DNA of 64,000 nucleotides from Luteococcus sp038433155 (GCF_038433155.1 NZ_JBCDMW010000021.1:124001-188000), one strand, 5' to 3'. Counted from the first letter of the stretch, positions 23,935 to 33,434 are shown. Numbers and translations are program-made. Notes: generated by a model from the letters alone, not told the origin.

Positions 23935-23976
23935 GCCGGGCCCGTGGTCGCCACCTGCTGCGTTCACGGGCCCGGC
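23935..23976 (+). terminator. Terminator hairpin after lepA
   Basis: Perfect 12-bp inverted repeat GCCGGGCCCGTG (23935-23946) and CACGGGCCCGGC (23965-23976) with an 18-base loop, between the convergent lepA and symporter genes. It probably works for both strands. Confidence 0.65.
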
Positions 23977-23998
23977 CGATCCTGACTCCCGGAGGGGG

Positions 23999-25510
23999 TC
24001 AGTCGGTGGTGGTCAGCGCATCCTCACCCGACGGGTGGAACCACTTGCCGGCCTCGTGGCCCGGCCGCTTGTGCCAGACCTCGCCCGGGATGTCGTCCTG
24101 CATGAAGGGGTTGTTGTCCAAGTTGAACTGGGCCGTGATCGGGTCCGGATGGGACTCGAAGTCGCGCATGGTGGCCACGGCGTACCTGCCCAGGAAGACC
24201 AGGGCGATCAGGTTGGTGATGGCCATCAAGGTCATGGCCACGTCGGCCAGGGACCAGACGAAGTCCAGCGCCAGCACGGCGCCGAGGGCCGCCGAGCCGA
24301 TGGTCATCAGCCGGATGGCCAGCTCGCCGGCGCGTCCGCCGCGCAGGAAGTCCATGTTGATCTCGGCATAGGTCTCGTTGCCGATCAGCGTGGAGAACGC
24401 GAAGACGAAGACCAGGACGGTGAAGACCAGGCCGACCCAGGTGCCGAGGGAGTACATCATGGCGTCCTGGGTGAGGGTGGCGCCGGCCTGTGCCTTGGTG
24501 GTGACACCCGGGGTGTAGATCGAGGCGTCGGAGAGCAGGATGACCACCGCGGTGGCCGTGCAGACCAGCATCGAGTCGATGAAGACGCCGAGCGACTGGA
24601 TCAGGCCTTGGTGGGCGGGGTGGCTGGTGGTGGCGGCGGCGGCGGCATTGGGCGCCGAGCCCATACCGGCCTCGTTGGCGTACAGGCCGCGCTTGATGCC
24701 GTTGAGCACAGTGGCCGCCAGGCCGCCACCGACACCGGCCAATGCCTGGTCGAGGCCGAAGGCACCCTTGACGATGTTGGCCAGCGCTGCCGGGACCTCG
24801 TCGATGTTGAGCACGATGACCGCCACGGCCAGCAGCACGTAGGCCAGGGCCATGATCGGCGCCATCCACTCGGTGACCTTGGCCACCGACTTCACGCCGC
24901 CGAGAACGACGGCGCCGGTGGCGACTGCGAGGAAGATGGCCGTGACGCTGGGGCTGATGTGGAAGCTCTTGTCGAAGACCGCGGCGATGGTGTTGGCCTG
25001 CACCATCTGGAAGGCGAAACCGAAGGTGAAGATCAGGAAGATGGCGAAGACCATGCCCATCGGCCGATTCTTCATGCCCCGCTGCATGTAATAGGCGGGG
25101 CCACCACGGAAGGTGCCGTCGGTGTGGGGCACCTTGTACAGCTGGGCGAGGGTGGCCTCGACGAAGGCGGTGGCCATGCCGAGGAAGGCCATCAACCACA
25201 TCCAGAAGACGGCCCCTGGGCCGCCGAGGGCCAGGGCGATGGCAACGCCGGCGATGGCGCCGGTGCCCACGCGCGAGGCCAACGAGATGCAGAAGGCCTG
25301 GAAGGAGGAGATGCCATCACCGGCGCCGGTGCGGGAATCGAGCGCGACGCGAAACATCGTCCCCAGCTTGCGGAACTGCACGCCGCGGGTCCAGATCGTG
25401 AAGACTACGCCGGCCGCGATGATCAGCACGATCAGCACCCAGCTGAGCTGGTCATTCAGCCAGGCGACGGTGGTGTTCAACCAGGCCATCACTTTGTCGA
25501 AGGAGTTCAT
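23999..25510 (-). CDS. Alanine/glycine:sodium symporter (AGCS family)
   Basis: A 503-residue inner-membrane transporter importing alanine or glycine with sodium. Family signatures are GPGAVFWMWLMAFLGMATAFVEATLAQLYK near the N-terminal third and NEAGMGSAPNAAAAA in the middle. About ten membrane segments are visible. The start ATG (25508-25510) encodes MNSFDKVMAW; an upstream in-frame start would add a charged stretch and is unlikely. Monocistronic, convergent with lepA. Confidence 0.93.
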   Translation of the reverse strand: MNSFDKVMAWLNTTVAWLNDQLSWVLIVLIIAAGVVFTIWTRGVQFRKLGTMFRVALDSRTGAGDGISSFQAFCISLASRVGTGAIAGVAIALALGGPGAVFWMWLMAFLGMATAFVEATLAQLYKVPHTDGTFRGGPAYYMQRGMKNRPMGMVFAIFLIFTFGFAFQMVQANTIAAVFDKSFHISPSVTAIFLAVATGAVVLGGVKSVAKVTEWMAPIMALAYVLLAVAVIVLNIDEVPAALANIVKGAFGLDQALAGVGGGLAATVLNGIKRGLYANEAGMGSAPNAAAAATTSHPAHQGLIQSLGVFIDSMLVCTATAVVILLSDASIYTPGVTTKAQAGATLTQDAMMYSLGTWVGLVFTVLVFVFAFSTLIGNETYAEINMDFLRGGRAGELAIRLMTIGSAALGAVLALDFVWSLADVAMTLMAITNLIALVFLGRYAVATMRDFESHPDPITAQFNLDNNPFMQDDIPGEVWHKRPGHEAGKWFHPSGEDALTTTD

Positions 25511-25636
25511 ACCTGTCCTGCCTGTAGGCCCGACACCGCGCACCGGCCCAAGGGGGCCGCACGAATGACGGGGATGTCAGGGGGAAATCTCACCACACCT
25601 GGGGCCCCAAAACCGCATGCACCCCCCCAGACACGC

Positions 25637-26263
25637 TCAGCGACGCGTCCCGCGATGCAGCCACCACGCGGCCAGGACGCCACCGATCGCGCCGCCCAGA
25701 TGGCCCTGCCAGGAGATGTTGGGATCGGTGGGGAGCACGCCCCACAGCACGCTGCCGTAGACGACGAAGACCACCAGGCCGATCAGGATCTGCTTCCAGT
25801 CGCGGCTCCACCAGCCGCGCACCAGCAGGTAGCTCAGCCAGCCGAAGACCACACCCGAGGCCCCCAGGGTGATGGTGCCGGGCGGCGACAGCAGCCAGGC
25901 GGTGATGCCGGAGGTGACCATCACCACCAGCGTGGTGGCGATCCAGCGTCGCAGGCCGGACATGGCCACCAGGAAGCCCAGCACCAGCAGCGGGACGGAG
26001 TTGTTGGCCAGGTGCTGCCAACCCAGGTGCAGCCACGGCGCGGTGAACAGCGCCCACAAACCCGTCGGATCCCAGGAGCGCAGGCCGAACTGGTCCAGGG
26101 CGTGCAGCATCAGGGTGTCCAGCGTCTCCAGCACCCACATCACGCCGACCGGCACTCCGGCGAGCAGCGTGGAGGAGCGCACCCGACTCTGCCGTTGGGT
26201 CTGCGGCAAGGGGGCCGGGCGGGGCGTCTGGTAGGGATTCGGGCGGGCCGGTGGCAGGCTCAT
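25637..26263 (-). CDS. Rhomboid-family intramembrane serine protease
   Basis: A 208-residue membrane protein with six or seven helices. The catalytic dyad residues are visible: Ser in GASGVVFGWLSYLL and His in QGHLGGAIGGVLAAW. The HLGWQHLANNSVPLLVLG segment of helix 2 is also typical. The N-terminal 30 residues are Pro/Gln/Arg-rich and cytoplasmic. Substrate unknown. The ATG at 26261-26263 is chosen; a longer upstream reading lies antisense to the next gene's leader. Confidence 0.9.
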   Translation of the reverse strand: MSLPPARPNPYQTPRPAPLPQTQRQSRVRSSTLLAGVPVGVMWVLETLDTLMLHALDQFGLRSWDPTGLWALFTAPWLHLGWQHLANNSVPLLVLGFLVAMSGLRRWIATTLVVMVTSGITAWLLSPPGTITLGASGVVFGWLSYLLVRGWWSRDWKQILIGLVVFVVYGSVLWGVLPTDPNISWQGHLGGAIGGVLAAWWLHRGTRR

Positions 26264-26414
26264 GCCTCCAGTGTGACCGATGCCGGCAAGCGGGCCCCAG
26301 ACGCTGTGCCGGCGACGGGATCGCACCCCTTGGTGAACTGTGTCGGAGGCGGCTGTTAGGGTCTGGAAAGCCTTGACCAACGATGGTCGGGGGGCCACGC
26401 CTGGAGGGTGCCGC

Positions 26415-27779
26415 ATGCTTGTCCTGCACACTGTGATCGCCATTGCGGCGGTCGTCGTCCTGATCATCAAGTTCAAGATCGATCCCGTGATCAGCCTGGT
26501 GATCGGGTCCATCTATCTTGGCCTGGCCGGTGGGGTCGGTTTCCCGGGCACCATCGAGGCCATCACCAAGGGCTTCGGCAGCATCATGAGCAGCGTCGGC
26601 CTGCTGATCGGCTTCGGCGTGTTGATCGGCTCCCTGCTGCACACCACCGGCGCCTTCACCAAGTTGGTCCGCAGCCTGCTGCGGATCTTCGGGCCCAAGC
26701 GGATCCCCTATGGCCTGGCGCTGGCCCTGGCCACCATCCTGCCGTCGATCTACGTCGACGTGCAGGTGGTGCTGGCCGCCCCCGTCGCCCGCCAGGCCTC
26801 CAAACACATGGGTCCCAATGGGCTGGCCCTGATGGCCGGGGCGCTGGGGATCGGCATCTTCTCCGGCTATGTCTTCGTCGTGCCGGGCCTGTCGGCCATC
26901 TCCATCGCCGGCCTGATGGGCATCCCCCTGGGCAAGTACCTGCTGTTCGGCATCGTCGTGGGGCCGCTGACCGCCCTGCTGACGGTGATCCTGTTCCAGC
27001 AGCTGCTGCGCTTCGGTTGGTGGAAGCCCGCCAAGGACGAGGAGGAGAACGAGGCCCTGCTGGAGTCCGAGGCCCGGGCCGTGGCCGCGGAGGCGGCCGA
27101 GGGCAGCGACGCCGGCGTGAAGACGCCGCCACTCGCCATCAGCCTGCTGCCGATCGTGGTGCCGCTGGTGATGATCGCCTTCGGTGCCTTTGCCGAGCTG
27201 TTCAAGGTCACCAACCAGTTCATCGACTTCCTGGGCAATGCCAACATCGCCCTGTTCGTCGGGCTGCTGATGGCCTTCGCGCTCTCGCTGCGGACCGTCG
27301 GGGCCAAGGCCGCCAACGAGGCCTTCAGCGACGGCCTGCAGACCTCCGGCGAGATCCTGCTGGTCACCGGCATCGGCGGCTCGCTGGGCGCCGTGATCAA
27401 GGCCACCGGCCTGGCCAAGGTGCTGGCCGGGATGTTCGACGCCGATGCGGGCGCCCCGGTGCTGCTCAGCATCCTGCTGGCCTGGTTCGTGGCCGCCCTC
27501 CTGCACCTGGCGATTGGCTCGGTCTCGGTGGCCGCCATCACCGCGGCCGGCATCATCGCGCCGCTGCTGGGCCAGATGGACGTCAATCCGGTGGCCGTCG
27601 GGCTGGCCATCGCCTCCGGCTCGCTGTTCGCGCTGCACGTCAACAGCAACTTCTTCTGGATGTTCAAGGCCCTGCTGGGGTTGAGCACCCAGGGCAGCCT
27701 GAAGACCATGACCACGGTGACCACCATCGGCTCGCTGATCTCCCTGCCGATGGTGATCGGCATCGGCCTGGTGGCCTGA
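26415..27779 (+). CDS. GntP-family gluconate/organic acid permease
   Basis: A 454-residue transporter with about 12 membrane helices, probably a proton symporter of gluconate or a similar sugar acid. Family-like features are the repeated Gly-rich half (GFGSIMSSVGLLIGFGVLIGSLLHTTGA and SGEILLVTGIGGSLGAVIKATGL) and the conserved ALHVNSNFFWMFKALLGLS near the end. A cytoplasmic acidic/Ala-rich loop lies at about 205-240. ATG 26415 has GGAGGG (26403-26408) six bases upstream. It converges on the sugar ABC importer operon with only two bases between the stops, so transcripts probably overlap. Confidence 0.88.
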   Translation: MLVLHTVIAIAAVVVLIIKFKIDPVISLVIGSIYLGLAGGVGFPGTIEAITKGFGSIMSSVGLLIGFGVLIGSLLHTTGAFTKLVRSLLRIFGPKRIPYGLALALATILPSIYVDVQVVLAAPVARQASKHMGPNGLALMAGALGIGIFSGYVFVVPGLSAISIAGLMGIPLGKYLLFGIVVGPLTALLTVILFQQLLRFGWWKPAKDEEENEALLESEARAVAAEAAEGSDAGVKTPPLAISLLPIVVPLVMIAFGAFAELFKVTNQFIDFLGNANIALFVGLLMAFALSLRTVGAKAANEAFSDGLQTSGEILLVTGIGGSLGAVIKATGLAKVLAGMFDADAGAPVLLSILLAWFVAALLHLAIGSVSVAAITAAGIIAPLLGQMDVNPVAVGLAIASGSLFALHVNSNFFWMFKALLGLSTQGSLKTMTTVTTIGSLISLPMVIGIGLVA

Positions 27780-27780
27780 G

Positions 27781-28617
27781 CTACTTCATTCCGGAGGTCT
27801 CGACACCCTCCACCAGGTAGCGCTGCAGGAAGAGGAAGACGCCGACGACGGGGATGATCGCCACCAGGGCACCGGTGAAAAGCACCGGATAGTTGACGCC
27901 CTGGCTGGTCATGAACTGGCTCAGGGCCACCTGGGCGGTGCGGGTGTTCTCCCGGCCCACCAGCAGCGGCCAGAGGAAGGCGTTCCAGCTGCCGATGAAG
28001 GTGATGGTGCCCACCGCGCCCACGATGCCCAGGGAGTTGGGGGCCACCACCCGCCAGAAGGTGGTCCACGGGTTGGCGCCGTCGATCATGGCCGCCTCCT
28101 CCAGATCTGCCGGGAAGCCCAGGAAGCTCTGCCGGAACATGTAGGTGGCGAAGGCGCTGAACATGCCGGGCACCACCAGGCCGCGGAAGGAGTCGATCCA
28201 GCCCAGCTGGGCGGTCATCACGAACATCGGGATGAAGGTGACCGACGCCGGCACCATCAGGGTGAACAGGGTGAAGCCCAGCAGGATCCGGGAGAGCCGG
28301 TTGTCGTAGCGGGCCAGGGCATAGCCGGCCAGCAGCGCGATCAGCACCGTCAGCGCCGTCTGACTGACCGCCATCACCGCGGAGTGCCACAGCGCCGGCA
28401 CCATCCCGACATTGTCGTCGGCCAGCAGCGCCCTGAGGTTGGTCAGGTTGACCTGGTCCGGCAGCCACTTCCACCGGGCGGCGGTGATCAGTTTGTTGGA
28501 GGCGAAGGCATTGCGCAGCAGCACGTAGAAGGGCAACAGGAAGAGCAGGCTGAGGAGCACCAGCAGCAGATAACGGGCGGCCTGCAGGCCCTTGCCACGT
28601 CGGGAGGAGACGATCAC
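27781..28617 (-). CDS. Sugar ABC transporter permease (MalG-like)
   Basis: A 278-residue permease with six membrane segments, second permease of a CUT1-type carbohydrate importer. The cytoplasmic EAA loop that contacts the ATPase is EEAAMIDGANPWTTFWRVVAPNS. The start is the GTG at 28615-28617, which overlaps the preceding stop (GTGA); the 380-residue reading that extends upstream runs through the other permease gene. No ATPase gene is in the operon, so a shared MsiK-type ATPase must energise it. Confidence 0.9.
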   Translation of the reverse strand: MIVSSRRGKGLQAARYLLLVLLSLLFLLPFYVLLRNAFASNKLITAARWKWLPDQVNLTNLRALLADDNVGMVPALWHSAVMAVSQTALTVLIALLAGYALARYDNRLSRILLGFTLFTLMVPASVTFIPMFVMTAQLGWIDSFRGLVVPGMFSAFATYMFRQSFLGFPADLEEAAMIDGANPWTTFWRVVAPNSLGIVGAVGTITFIGSWNAFLWPLLVGRENTRTAQVALSQFMTSQGVNYPVLFTGALVAIIPVVGVFLFLQRYLVEGVETSGMK

Positions 28618-29570
28618 TTCCGGCCCTCCTTGCGCTCGCTGCGGGTGACCAGCCAGTTCTGCAGCAGGCCGAAGAAGACGATCAGTGCGGTGACGATCAT
28701 GGTGCCGGCGCCGCCCAGCCCCAGGTCCTGCTGGCCGCCGCCCAGGCTGATCAGGTAGAGGTGAACCAGCGGCGGGCGGGCATAGGGAGGGTAGGAGCCC
28801 ATGGTGCCCAGCACGTTGAAGAACTCGTCGAAGGCCTGGAAGGCGCCAATCAGCAACAGCATCAGCACCGCCACCGATGTGGCACGCAGCTGGGGCAGGG
28901 TGATGTGACGCAACAGCTTCCACCCCGACGCACCATCGATGGCCGCCGCCTCATAGGTCTCCCGCGGGATCTTGTTCAGCCCGGCAATGAACAGGATCAT
29001 GTAGAAGCCGGCCTGCAGCCACAGCCGCAGCGTCACCAGCACCAGCCAGTACCAGGAATTGGTGCCGCCCAACCAGTTCACGTTCTCACCGCCGAGCTGA
29101 CGCAGCAGGGAGTTGGCCAGCCCGAAACGGGTGCCGCTGAAGAAGCTCAAGCGCCAGATCATTGCGGCGATCACGTAGCTCACCGCGGTGGGGATGAAGA
29201 AGACCGAACGGAAGAAGGCCTGACCGGTCTTGATCCCGTCCAGCAGCAGTGCCAAGGAGAGGGAACAGACGAAGGTCAGCGGCACGATGAAGGCGCTGAA
29301 GCCGATGAAGGTGAGGATCGAGTCCCGGAAGAGCTGGTCGCCCAGCAGGTAGCGGTAGTTGGCCAGCCCCACGAACTTCGTCGGCGTCACCGTGTTGCGG
29401 GCGTCGAAGAAGGACAGGTAGGCGCTCCAGATGATCGGGATGTAGACGAACAGTGCCAGCCCGACCACAAACGGGGCGACGAAGGCCAGGAACCACCAGT
29501 TGCGCCCCTGGTGGCCGCCGAGGCGGCGCGCCAGGGACGCCCGTGGCTGCTGCGGGCTGCTGCTGCTCAT
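28614..29570 (-). CDS. Sugar ABC transporter permease (MalF/UgpA-like)
   Basis: A 318-residue permease with six membrane helices of a CUT1 importer. The EAA loop is YEAAAIDGASGWKLLRHITLPQL. It is coupled to the downstream permease by a 4-base overlap; its ATG at 29568-29570 shares a base with the stop of the solute-binding protein gene. Typical substrates are oligosaccharides or glycerol phosphate; the sequence does not decide. Confidence 0.92.
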   Translation of the reverse strand: MSSSSPQQPRASLARRLGGHQGRNWWFLAFVAPFVVGLALFVYIPIIWSAYLSFFDARNTVTPTKFVGLANYRYLLGDQLFRDSILTFIGFSAFIVPLTFVCSLSLALLLDGIKTGQAFFRSVFFIPTAVSYVIAAMIWRLSFFSGTRFGLANSLLRQLGGENVNWLGGTNSWYWLVLVTLRLWLQAGFYMILFIAGLNKIPRETYEAAAIDGASGWKLLRHITLPQLRATSVAVLMLLLIGAFQAFDEFFNVLGTMGSYPPYARPPLVHLYLISLGGGQQDLGLGGAGTMIVTALIVFFGLLQNWLVTRSERKEGRK

Positions 29571-30859
29571 CAGCCCTTGATGCGCTTGAGTTCCGCGGCC
29601 ACCTTGGTGCCGACGGCGGCCAGCTCCTTGGCCGGGTCCGCCTTCTTCTTGATGATGTTGCTAACCGCGGCGTTGAAGGCGTCGCCCATGGCGCCGGACC
29701 ACAGGATGTCGCTGGCGGGCTTGCCGAAGTCGGCCAGGATCTTGGCGGCATCGGCGCCGGCACCCTCGGCCAGCTTGGTGCACTTGGGCGCCAGCTCACC
29801 CAGGGCGGGGACGTGGGTGCCGTAGTTGTTGGCGAAGTCCACCTGGTAGTCGGTTTGGTCCACCCAGAGCCACTTCACGTAGTCCTTCGCGGCCTGCACA
29901 TTGGCGCCCTTGGCGGCGACGCAGGCACCGAAGGCGCCGAACATGGTGGCCTGCTTGCCCTTGGCCCCGACGGCGGGGAAGGGCAGCACCCCGAAGTCGT
30001 CGCCCAGCGCCTTCTGGATGTCGGTCATGGACCACAGGCCGCCCCACTGCATCGCCGTCTCCTCATTGGCGAAGGGGGAGCCGTCGTACCAGTCCTTGCT
30101 GGCGCTCTGCAGCAGCGCGCCGGAGCCGAACAGGTCCCGGAAGTCGGTCAGCGCCTGGTAGAAGGAGGGGTCCAGGAAGCCGGCCTTGGTCTTGTCCGCG
30201 TCGAACCAGTCATTGCCCGACGCGTAGAGCAGGGCGGTGGCGATCGGGCCCAGCCCGTCGTTGCCGACGAACAGGCCTCCGATGTCCTTGGTCTTGACCT
30301 TCTTGGCGGCCTCCACCAGCTCGGTGAAGGTCTTGGGCGGCTGCACCCCGGCCTTCTCCAGCAGGCTCTTGCGGTAGTAGAGCAGGTGCATGTCCACCAC
30401 CTGGGGCAAGCCATAGATCTTGCCCTCATAGGTCATCCGGTCAATCAGTTCGGGCTTGAACTTGCCCTTGGCATCGCCGATGACGTCGGTCAGGTCGGCC
30501 ACCTGCCCGGCCTTGATCATGTCGATGCTCGGGCCCATCTCCGATTCGAAGACGTCCGGGATGTCCTTGGTCAGCAGGGCCGCGGAGAGCAACTTGGCGT
30601 AGTCACCGGCATTCCACTTCACGGTGACCTTGGCCTTGTCATAGGCCGCGGCGTACTTCTTGACGGCCTCCTGGGTGCCGGCCTCGCCGTACTCGTGGTA
30701 CCACTGGGTCAGTGCCGCACCCGAGGCCGCGCCACCGGATCCGGAGGCGCTGGGGGAGCTGTCTCCGATTCCGCCCTTGTTGCTGCCGCAGGCGGCCAGC
30801 GCGCTGGTGGCTGCGGCGGCACCGGCGAGGGAGAACAGGTTGCGACGTGAGAGATTCAT
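29570..30859 (-). CDS. Extracellular sugar-binding lipoprotein
   Basis: A 429-residue solute-binding protein delivering substrate to the two permeases. The N terminus has a twin-arginine pattern (SRRNLFSLAG) followed by a hydrophobic stretch and lipobox LAAC, so it is probably a Tat-exported lipoprotein, as is common in actinobacteria. A Gly/Ser linker follows, then a bacterial family 1 solute-binding fold (LTQWYHEYGEAGTQEAVKKYAAAYDKA ... PFPAVGAKGKQATMFGA). ATG at 30857-30859 sits six bases from a TATGAT -10 with no Shine-Dalgarno, so the message is probably leaderless. Confidence 0.92.
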   Translation of the reverse strand: MNLSRRNLFSLAGAAAATSALAACGSNKGGIGDSSPSASGSGGAASGAALTQWYHEYGEAGTQEAVKKYAAAYDKAKVTVKWNAGDYAKLLSAALLTKDIPDVFESEMGPSIDMIKAGQVADLTDVIGDAKGKFKPELIDRMTYEGKIYGLPQVVDMHLLYYRKSLLEKAGVQPPKTFTELVEAAKKVKTKDIGGLFVGNDGLGPIATALLYASGNDWFDADKTKAGFLDPSFYQALTDFRDLFGSGALLQSASKDWYDGSPFANEETAMQWGGLWSMTDIQKALGDDFGVLPFPAVGAKGKQATMFGAFGACVAAKGANVQAAKDYVKWLWVDQTDYQVDFANNYGTHVPALGELAPKCTKLAEGAGADAAKILADFGKPASDILWSGAMGDAFNAAVSNIIKKKADPAKELAAVGTKVAAELKRIKG

Positions 30860-30865
30860 GGCCCG

Positions 30866-30871
30866 ATCATA
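30866..30871 (-). promoter_or_regulatory. -10 hexamer of the sugar ABC operon
   Basis: Minus-strand TATGAT, a near-consensus -10, ends six bases before the start codon of the solute-binding protein. No clear -35 is seen. Confidence 0.5.
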
Positions 30872-31152
30872 GAGCGCCAATCCCTTGAATCTTTGAGTTT
30901 CTTGTGGGCGGATGGCGGCTTGCGCGCTGAGCGAAGCGGCGCGGACCCGGGGCGCCAACTCTTTTGGACCGAGGCCCACCCGGCCACTCGGCTGACCGGG
31001 GGCCCTGCATGTGTTGCACCTCCCACTTCCCCGTTCGCACGCCCAGGCGGGAGCCAGGCTCCGGAGTGCCCGAATGGCCGTTTGATGCGCAACCTGTGCG
31101 GTGTTGGTCGTGGGGCTCCTGGTGGAACCGCCGGCATTCGCGGCTGCCCGGC
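30872..31152. other. Intergenic region between sugar ABC operon and hemW
   Basis: Divergent control region. It holds the upstream part of the ABC operon promoter and a GC-rich stretch before hemW. An imperfect hairpin-like sequence occurs near 30917-30937. I see no RNA gene, repeat or convincing operator for a LacI-type regulator here. Confidence 0.4.
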
Positions 31153-31158
31153 TAGGCT
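31153..31158 (+). promoter_or_regulatory. -10 hexamer of hemW
   Basis: TAGGCT ends six bases before the GTG start at 31165, with no ribosome-binding site. A leaderless transcript is likely. Confidence 0.5.
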
Positions 31159-31164
31159 GGCCCG

Positions 31165-32373
31165 GTGCCCTCCGTGCTGCCCGATGGTGAACCCGTCCCC
31201 GAGGACGGGGCCCTGCCCGCCTCCGCCCTGGCCGAGCTGCCGGGTACCCCGCTGAGCATCTACCTGCACGTGCCCTTCTGCGCCACCCGCTGCGGCTACT
31301 GCGACTTCAACACCTACACCTCCAATGAGTTGCAGGGCACCGGCACCGCCGACTACCTGCGGGCCGCGCACGCGGAGATCGAGCTGGCGCGGCGGGTGCT
31401 GGGCGATGACCTGCCCCGGGCCAGCACCGTTTTCTTCGGCGGCGGCACTCCCACCATGCTGTCCGGTGGGGAGCTGGGCGGGCTGCTGGGGCACGTCCGC
31501 GACGCCTTCGGGCTGGCCCCCGACGCCGAGGTGACCACCGAGGCCAATCCGGAGACCGTCACCCCACACTTGCTGGACGAGCTGTTGACGGCCGGTTTCA
31601 CCCGGATCAGCCTGGGCATGCAGTCCTCCGACGCGGGGGTGCTGAAGGTCTTGGAGCGCCGGCACACCCCCGGACGGGCGGTGGAGGCCGCCAGACTGGC
31701 GCACACGGCCGGCTTCGGTGACGTCAGTTTGGACCTGATCTACGGGACGCCGGGGGAGAGCCAGGACGCCTGGCGGGCCAGCCTTGAGGCCGCCCTGGAG
31801 GCCGAACCGGAACACATCAGCGCCTACGCCCTGATCGTCGAGGACGGCACTCGGCTGGCCAACCAGATCCGTCGCGGCCAGCTGCCGATGACCGATGACG
31901 ACGACCTGGCGGACAAGTACCTGCTCACCGAACAGGTGCTGACCGGGGCCGGTTTCGAGGCCTACGAGGTGAGCAACTGGTCGCGCGGGTCACAGCACCG
32001 GGCCCGGCACAACATGGCCTACTGGCTCGGGCACACCTGGTGGGGGATCGGGCCGGGGGCCCACAGTCACGCGGGTGGGGTGCGCTGGTGGAATGTGAAG
32101 CATCCGCGGACCTATGCGGCGGCGCTGGATTCGGGGCGCAGCCCCGGGGCAGGCCGGGAGCTCGTCGCGGCCGAGGACCGACGGGTGGAACGGGTGCTGC
32201 TGGAATTGCGGCTGGCCGACGGGCTGCTGTGGGAGGTGCTCACCGATTCCGAGCTGCGCCGGGTGCCGGACTTCGTCGAGCGCGGCCTGGCCAGGATCAC
32301 CCAGGACCGGCTGGTGCTGACGCTGCAGGGCCGGCTGCTGGCCGACGCCGTGATCCGGGACCTGCTGGACTGA
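31165..32373 (+). CDS. hemW: Radical SAM heme chaperone HemW
   Basis: A 402-residue radical SAM protein, often annotated as oxygen-independent coproporphyrinogen III oxidase-like; HemW proteins insert or traffic heme rather than oxidise coproporphyrinogen. The CxxxCxxC cluster site is CATRCGYCDF near residue 39, followed by FFGGGTPTML and SLGMQSSDAGVLKVLERRH. The extra Cys seen in true HemN is not found at the usual place. GTG 31165 is supported by an adjacent -10. DUF3097 and hisN follow in the same direction, each with its own -10. Confidence 0.9.
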   Translation: MPSVLPDGEPVPEDGALPASALAELPGTPLSIYLHVPFCATRCGYCDFNTYTSNELQGTGTADYLRAAHAEIELARRVLGDDLPRASTVFFGGGTPTMLSGGELGGLLGHVRDAFGLAPDAEVTTEANPETVTPHLLDELLTAGFTRISLGMQSSDAGVLKVLERRHTPGRAVEAARLAHTAGFGDVSLDLIYGTPGESQDAWRASLEAALEAEPEHISAYALIVEDGTRLANQIRRGQLPMTDDDDLADKYLLTEQVLTGAGFEAYEVSNWSRGSQHRARHNMAYWLGHTWWGIGPGAHSHAGGVRWWNVKHPRTYAAALDSGRSPGAGRELVAAEDRRVERVLLELRLADGLLWEVLTDSELRRVPDFVERGLARITQDRLVLTLQGRLLADAVIRDLLD

Positions 32374-32426
32374 GTCGGCCTCTGCCGCGGTGGGCGCGTC
32401 CGGTGGGAAAGCGAATCCGGGCCGGG

Positions 32427-32432
32427 TAGCCT
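32427..32432 (+). promoter_or_regulatory. -10 hexamer of the DUF3097 gene
   Basis: TAGCCT ends eight bases before the GTG at 32441. It supports this start over the longer in-frame reading from 32390. Confidence 0.5.
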
Positions 32433-32440
32433 CGCTCGAC

Positions 32441-33289
32441 GTGGATCGCTACAACAAGGACGTCCTGAGCAAGGGCTGGCAGAAGGCCGGCAAGCCGCAG
32501 ACCGTCGACCTGCCGATGGAGCTGGGGATGATCGTGGAGGAGCCGTCCACCGGCTTCGCCGGGGAGATCGTCAAGTGGGAGAACGGCGTCGTGGTGCTGG
32601 AGAACTACAAGCTCAAGCGCCGCTCCTTCCCGGTGGGCCCGGGCTTCGTCGTCGACGGCAAGCCGGTGCGGCTGTGCGTCCCGCCGCGCACCGGCAAGGC
32701 GGAGCAGAAGTACACCGCCTCCGGCTCCCGGGCCAGCGAGAAGACCGTCGCCAAGGTGGCGCTGCCCAGCCGGATCTACGTCGAGGGGCGGCACGACGCG
32801 GAGCTGGTGGAGAAGGTCTGGGGTGATGACCTGCGCCACGTCGGCGTGGTGGTCGAGTACCTGGGCGGAATCGACGACCTGGTGGGCATCGTCGCCGAGT
32901 TCAAGCCAGAGAAGGGCCGACGGTTGGCCGTCCTGGTGGACCACCTGGTCACCGGCTCCAAGGAGTCCCGGATTGCCAAGGAGGTGGCCAAGGGCGGCTA
33001 CGGCGAGTTCGTGCTGATCGGCGGGCACCGTTTCATCGACGTCTGGCAGGCGGTCAAGCCGGAACGGATCGGGATCAAGAAGTGGCCCGAGGTGCCCATG
33101 GACGTCGACTGGAAGAAGGGCACCCTGGCCGCCCTCAACCTGCCGCACCAGGACCAGAAGGACGTCGCCCAGGCCTGGCAGGCGATCCTGGCCCGGGTCA
33201 CCAGCTTCCGGGACCTGGAGCCCAGCTTCAACACCGAGGTGGAGAAGCTGATCGACTTCGTCACCCAGGACCACGTCGACGAGTTCTGA
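32441..33289 (+). CDS. DUF3097 family protein
   Basis: A 282-residue actinobacterial protein of unknown function. Conserved family blocks are LPMELGMIVEEPSTGFAGEIV, RIYVEGRHDAELVEKVWGDDLRHVGVVVEYLGGIDDL, LAVLVDHLVTGSKESRIAKEV and SFRDLEPSFNTEVEKLIDFVT. The YVEGRHDAELV and VLVDHLV segments resemble the acidic Glu and Asp motifs of TOPRIM folds, so a nucleic acid-related role is conceivable. No membrane segment. The 282-residue form starting at GTG 32441 fits the neighbouring -10. Confidence 0.82.
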   Translation: MDRYNKDVLSKGWQKAGKPQTVDLPMELGMIVEEPSTGFAGEIVKWENGVVVLENYKLKRRSFPVGPGFVVDGKPVRLCVPPRTGKAEQKYTASGSRASEKTVAKVALPSRIYVEGRHDAELVEKVWGDDLRHVGVVVEYLGGIDDLVGIVAEFKPEKGRRLAVLVDHLVTGSKESRIAKEVAKGGYGEFVLIGGHRFIDVWQAVKPERIGIKKWPEVPMDVDWKKGTLAALNLPHQDQKDVAQAWQAILARVTSFRDLEPSFNTEVEKLIDFVTQDHVDEF

Positions 33290-33422
33290 CCGCGCCCCGA
33301 GCACCAAGTCTCCCCAGGTAGAAGCCGTCGGCGGGCGCCAGTTTTGGACGCGACGGCATCGGGGCGCGCGAAACCGACGGGCCGCACGGTGGCCCCGGGA
33401 GGACCCCGAGCCCGGAGGTGAA

Positions 33423-33428
33423 TAGGCT
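33423..33428 (+). promoter_or_regulatory. -10 hexamer of hisN
   Basis: TAGGCT ends six bases before ATG 33435; again a leaderless arrangement, although GGAG lies within the gap. Confidence 0.45.
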
Positions 33429-33434
33429 GGAGTC

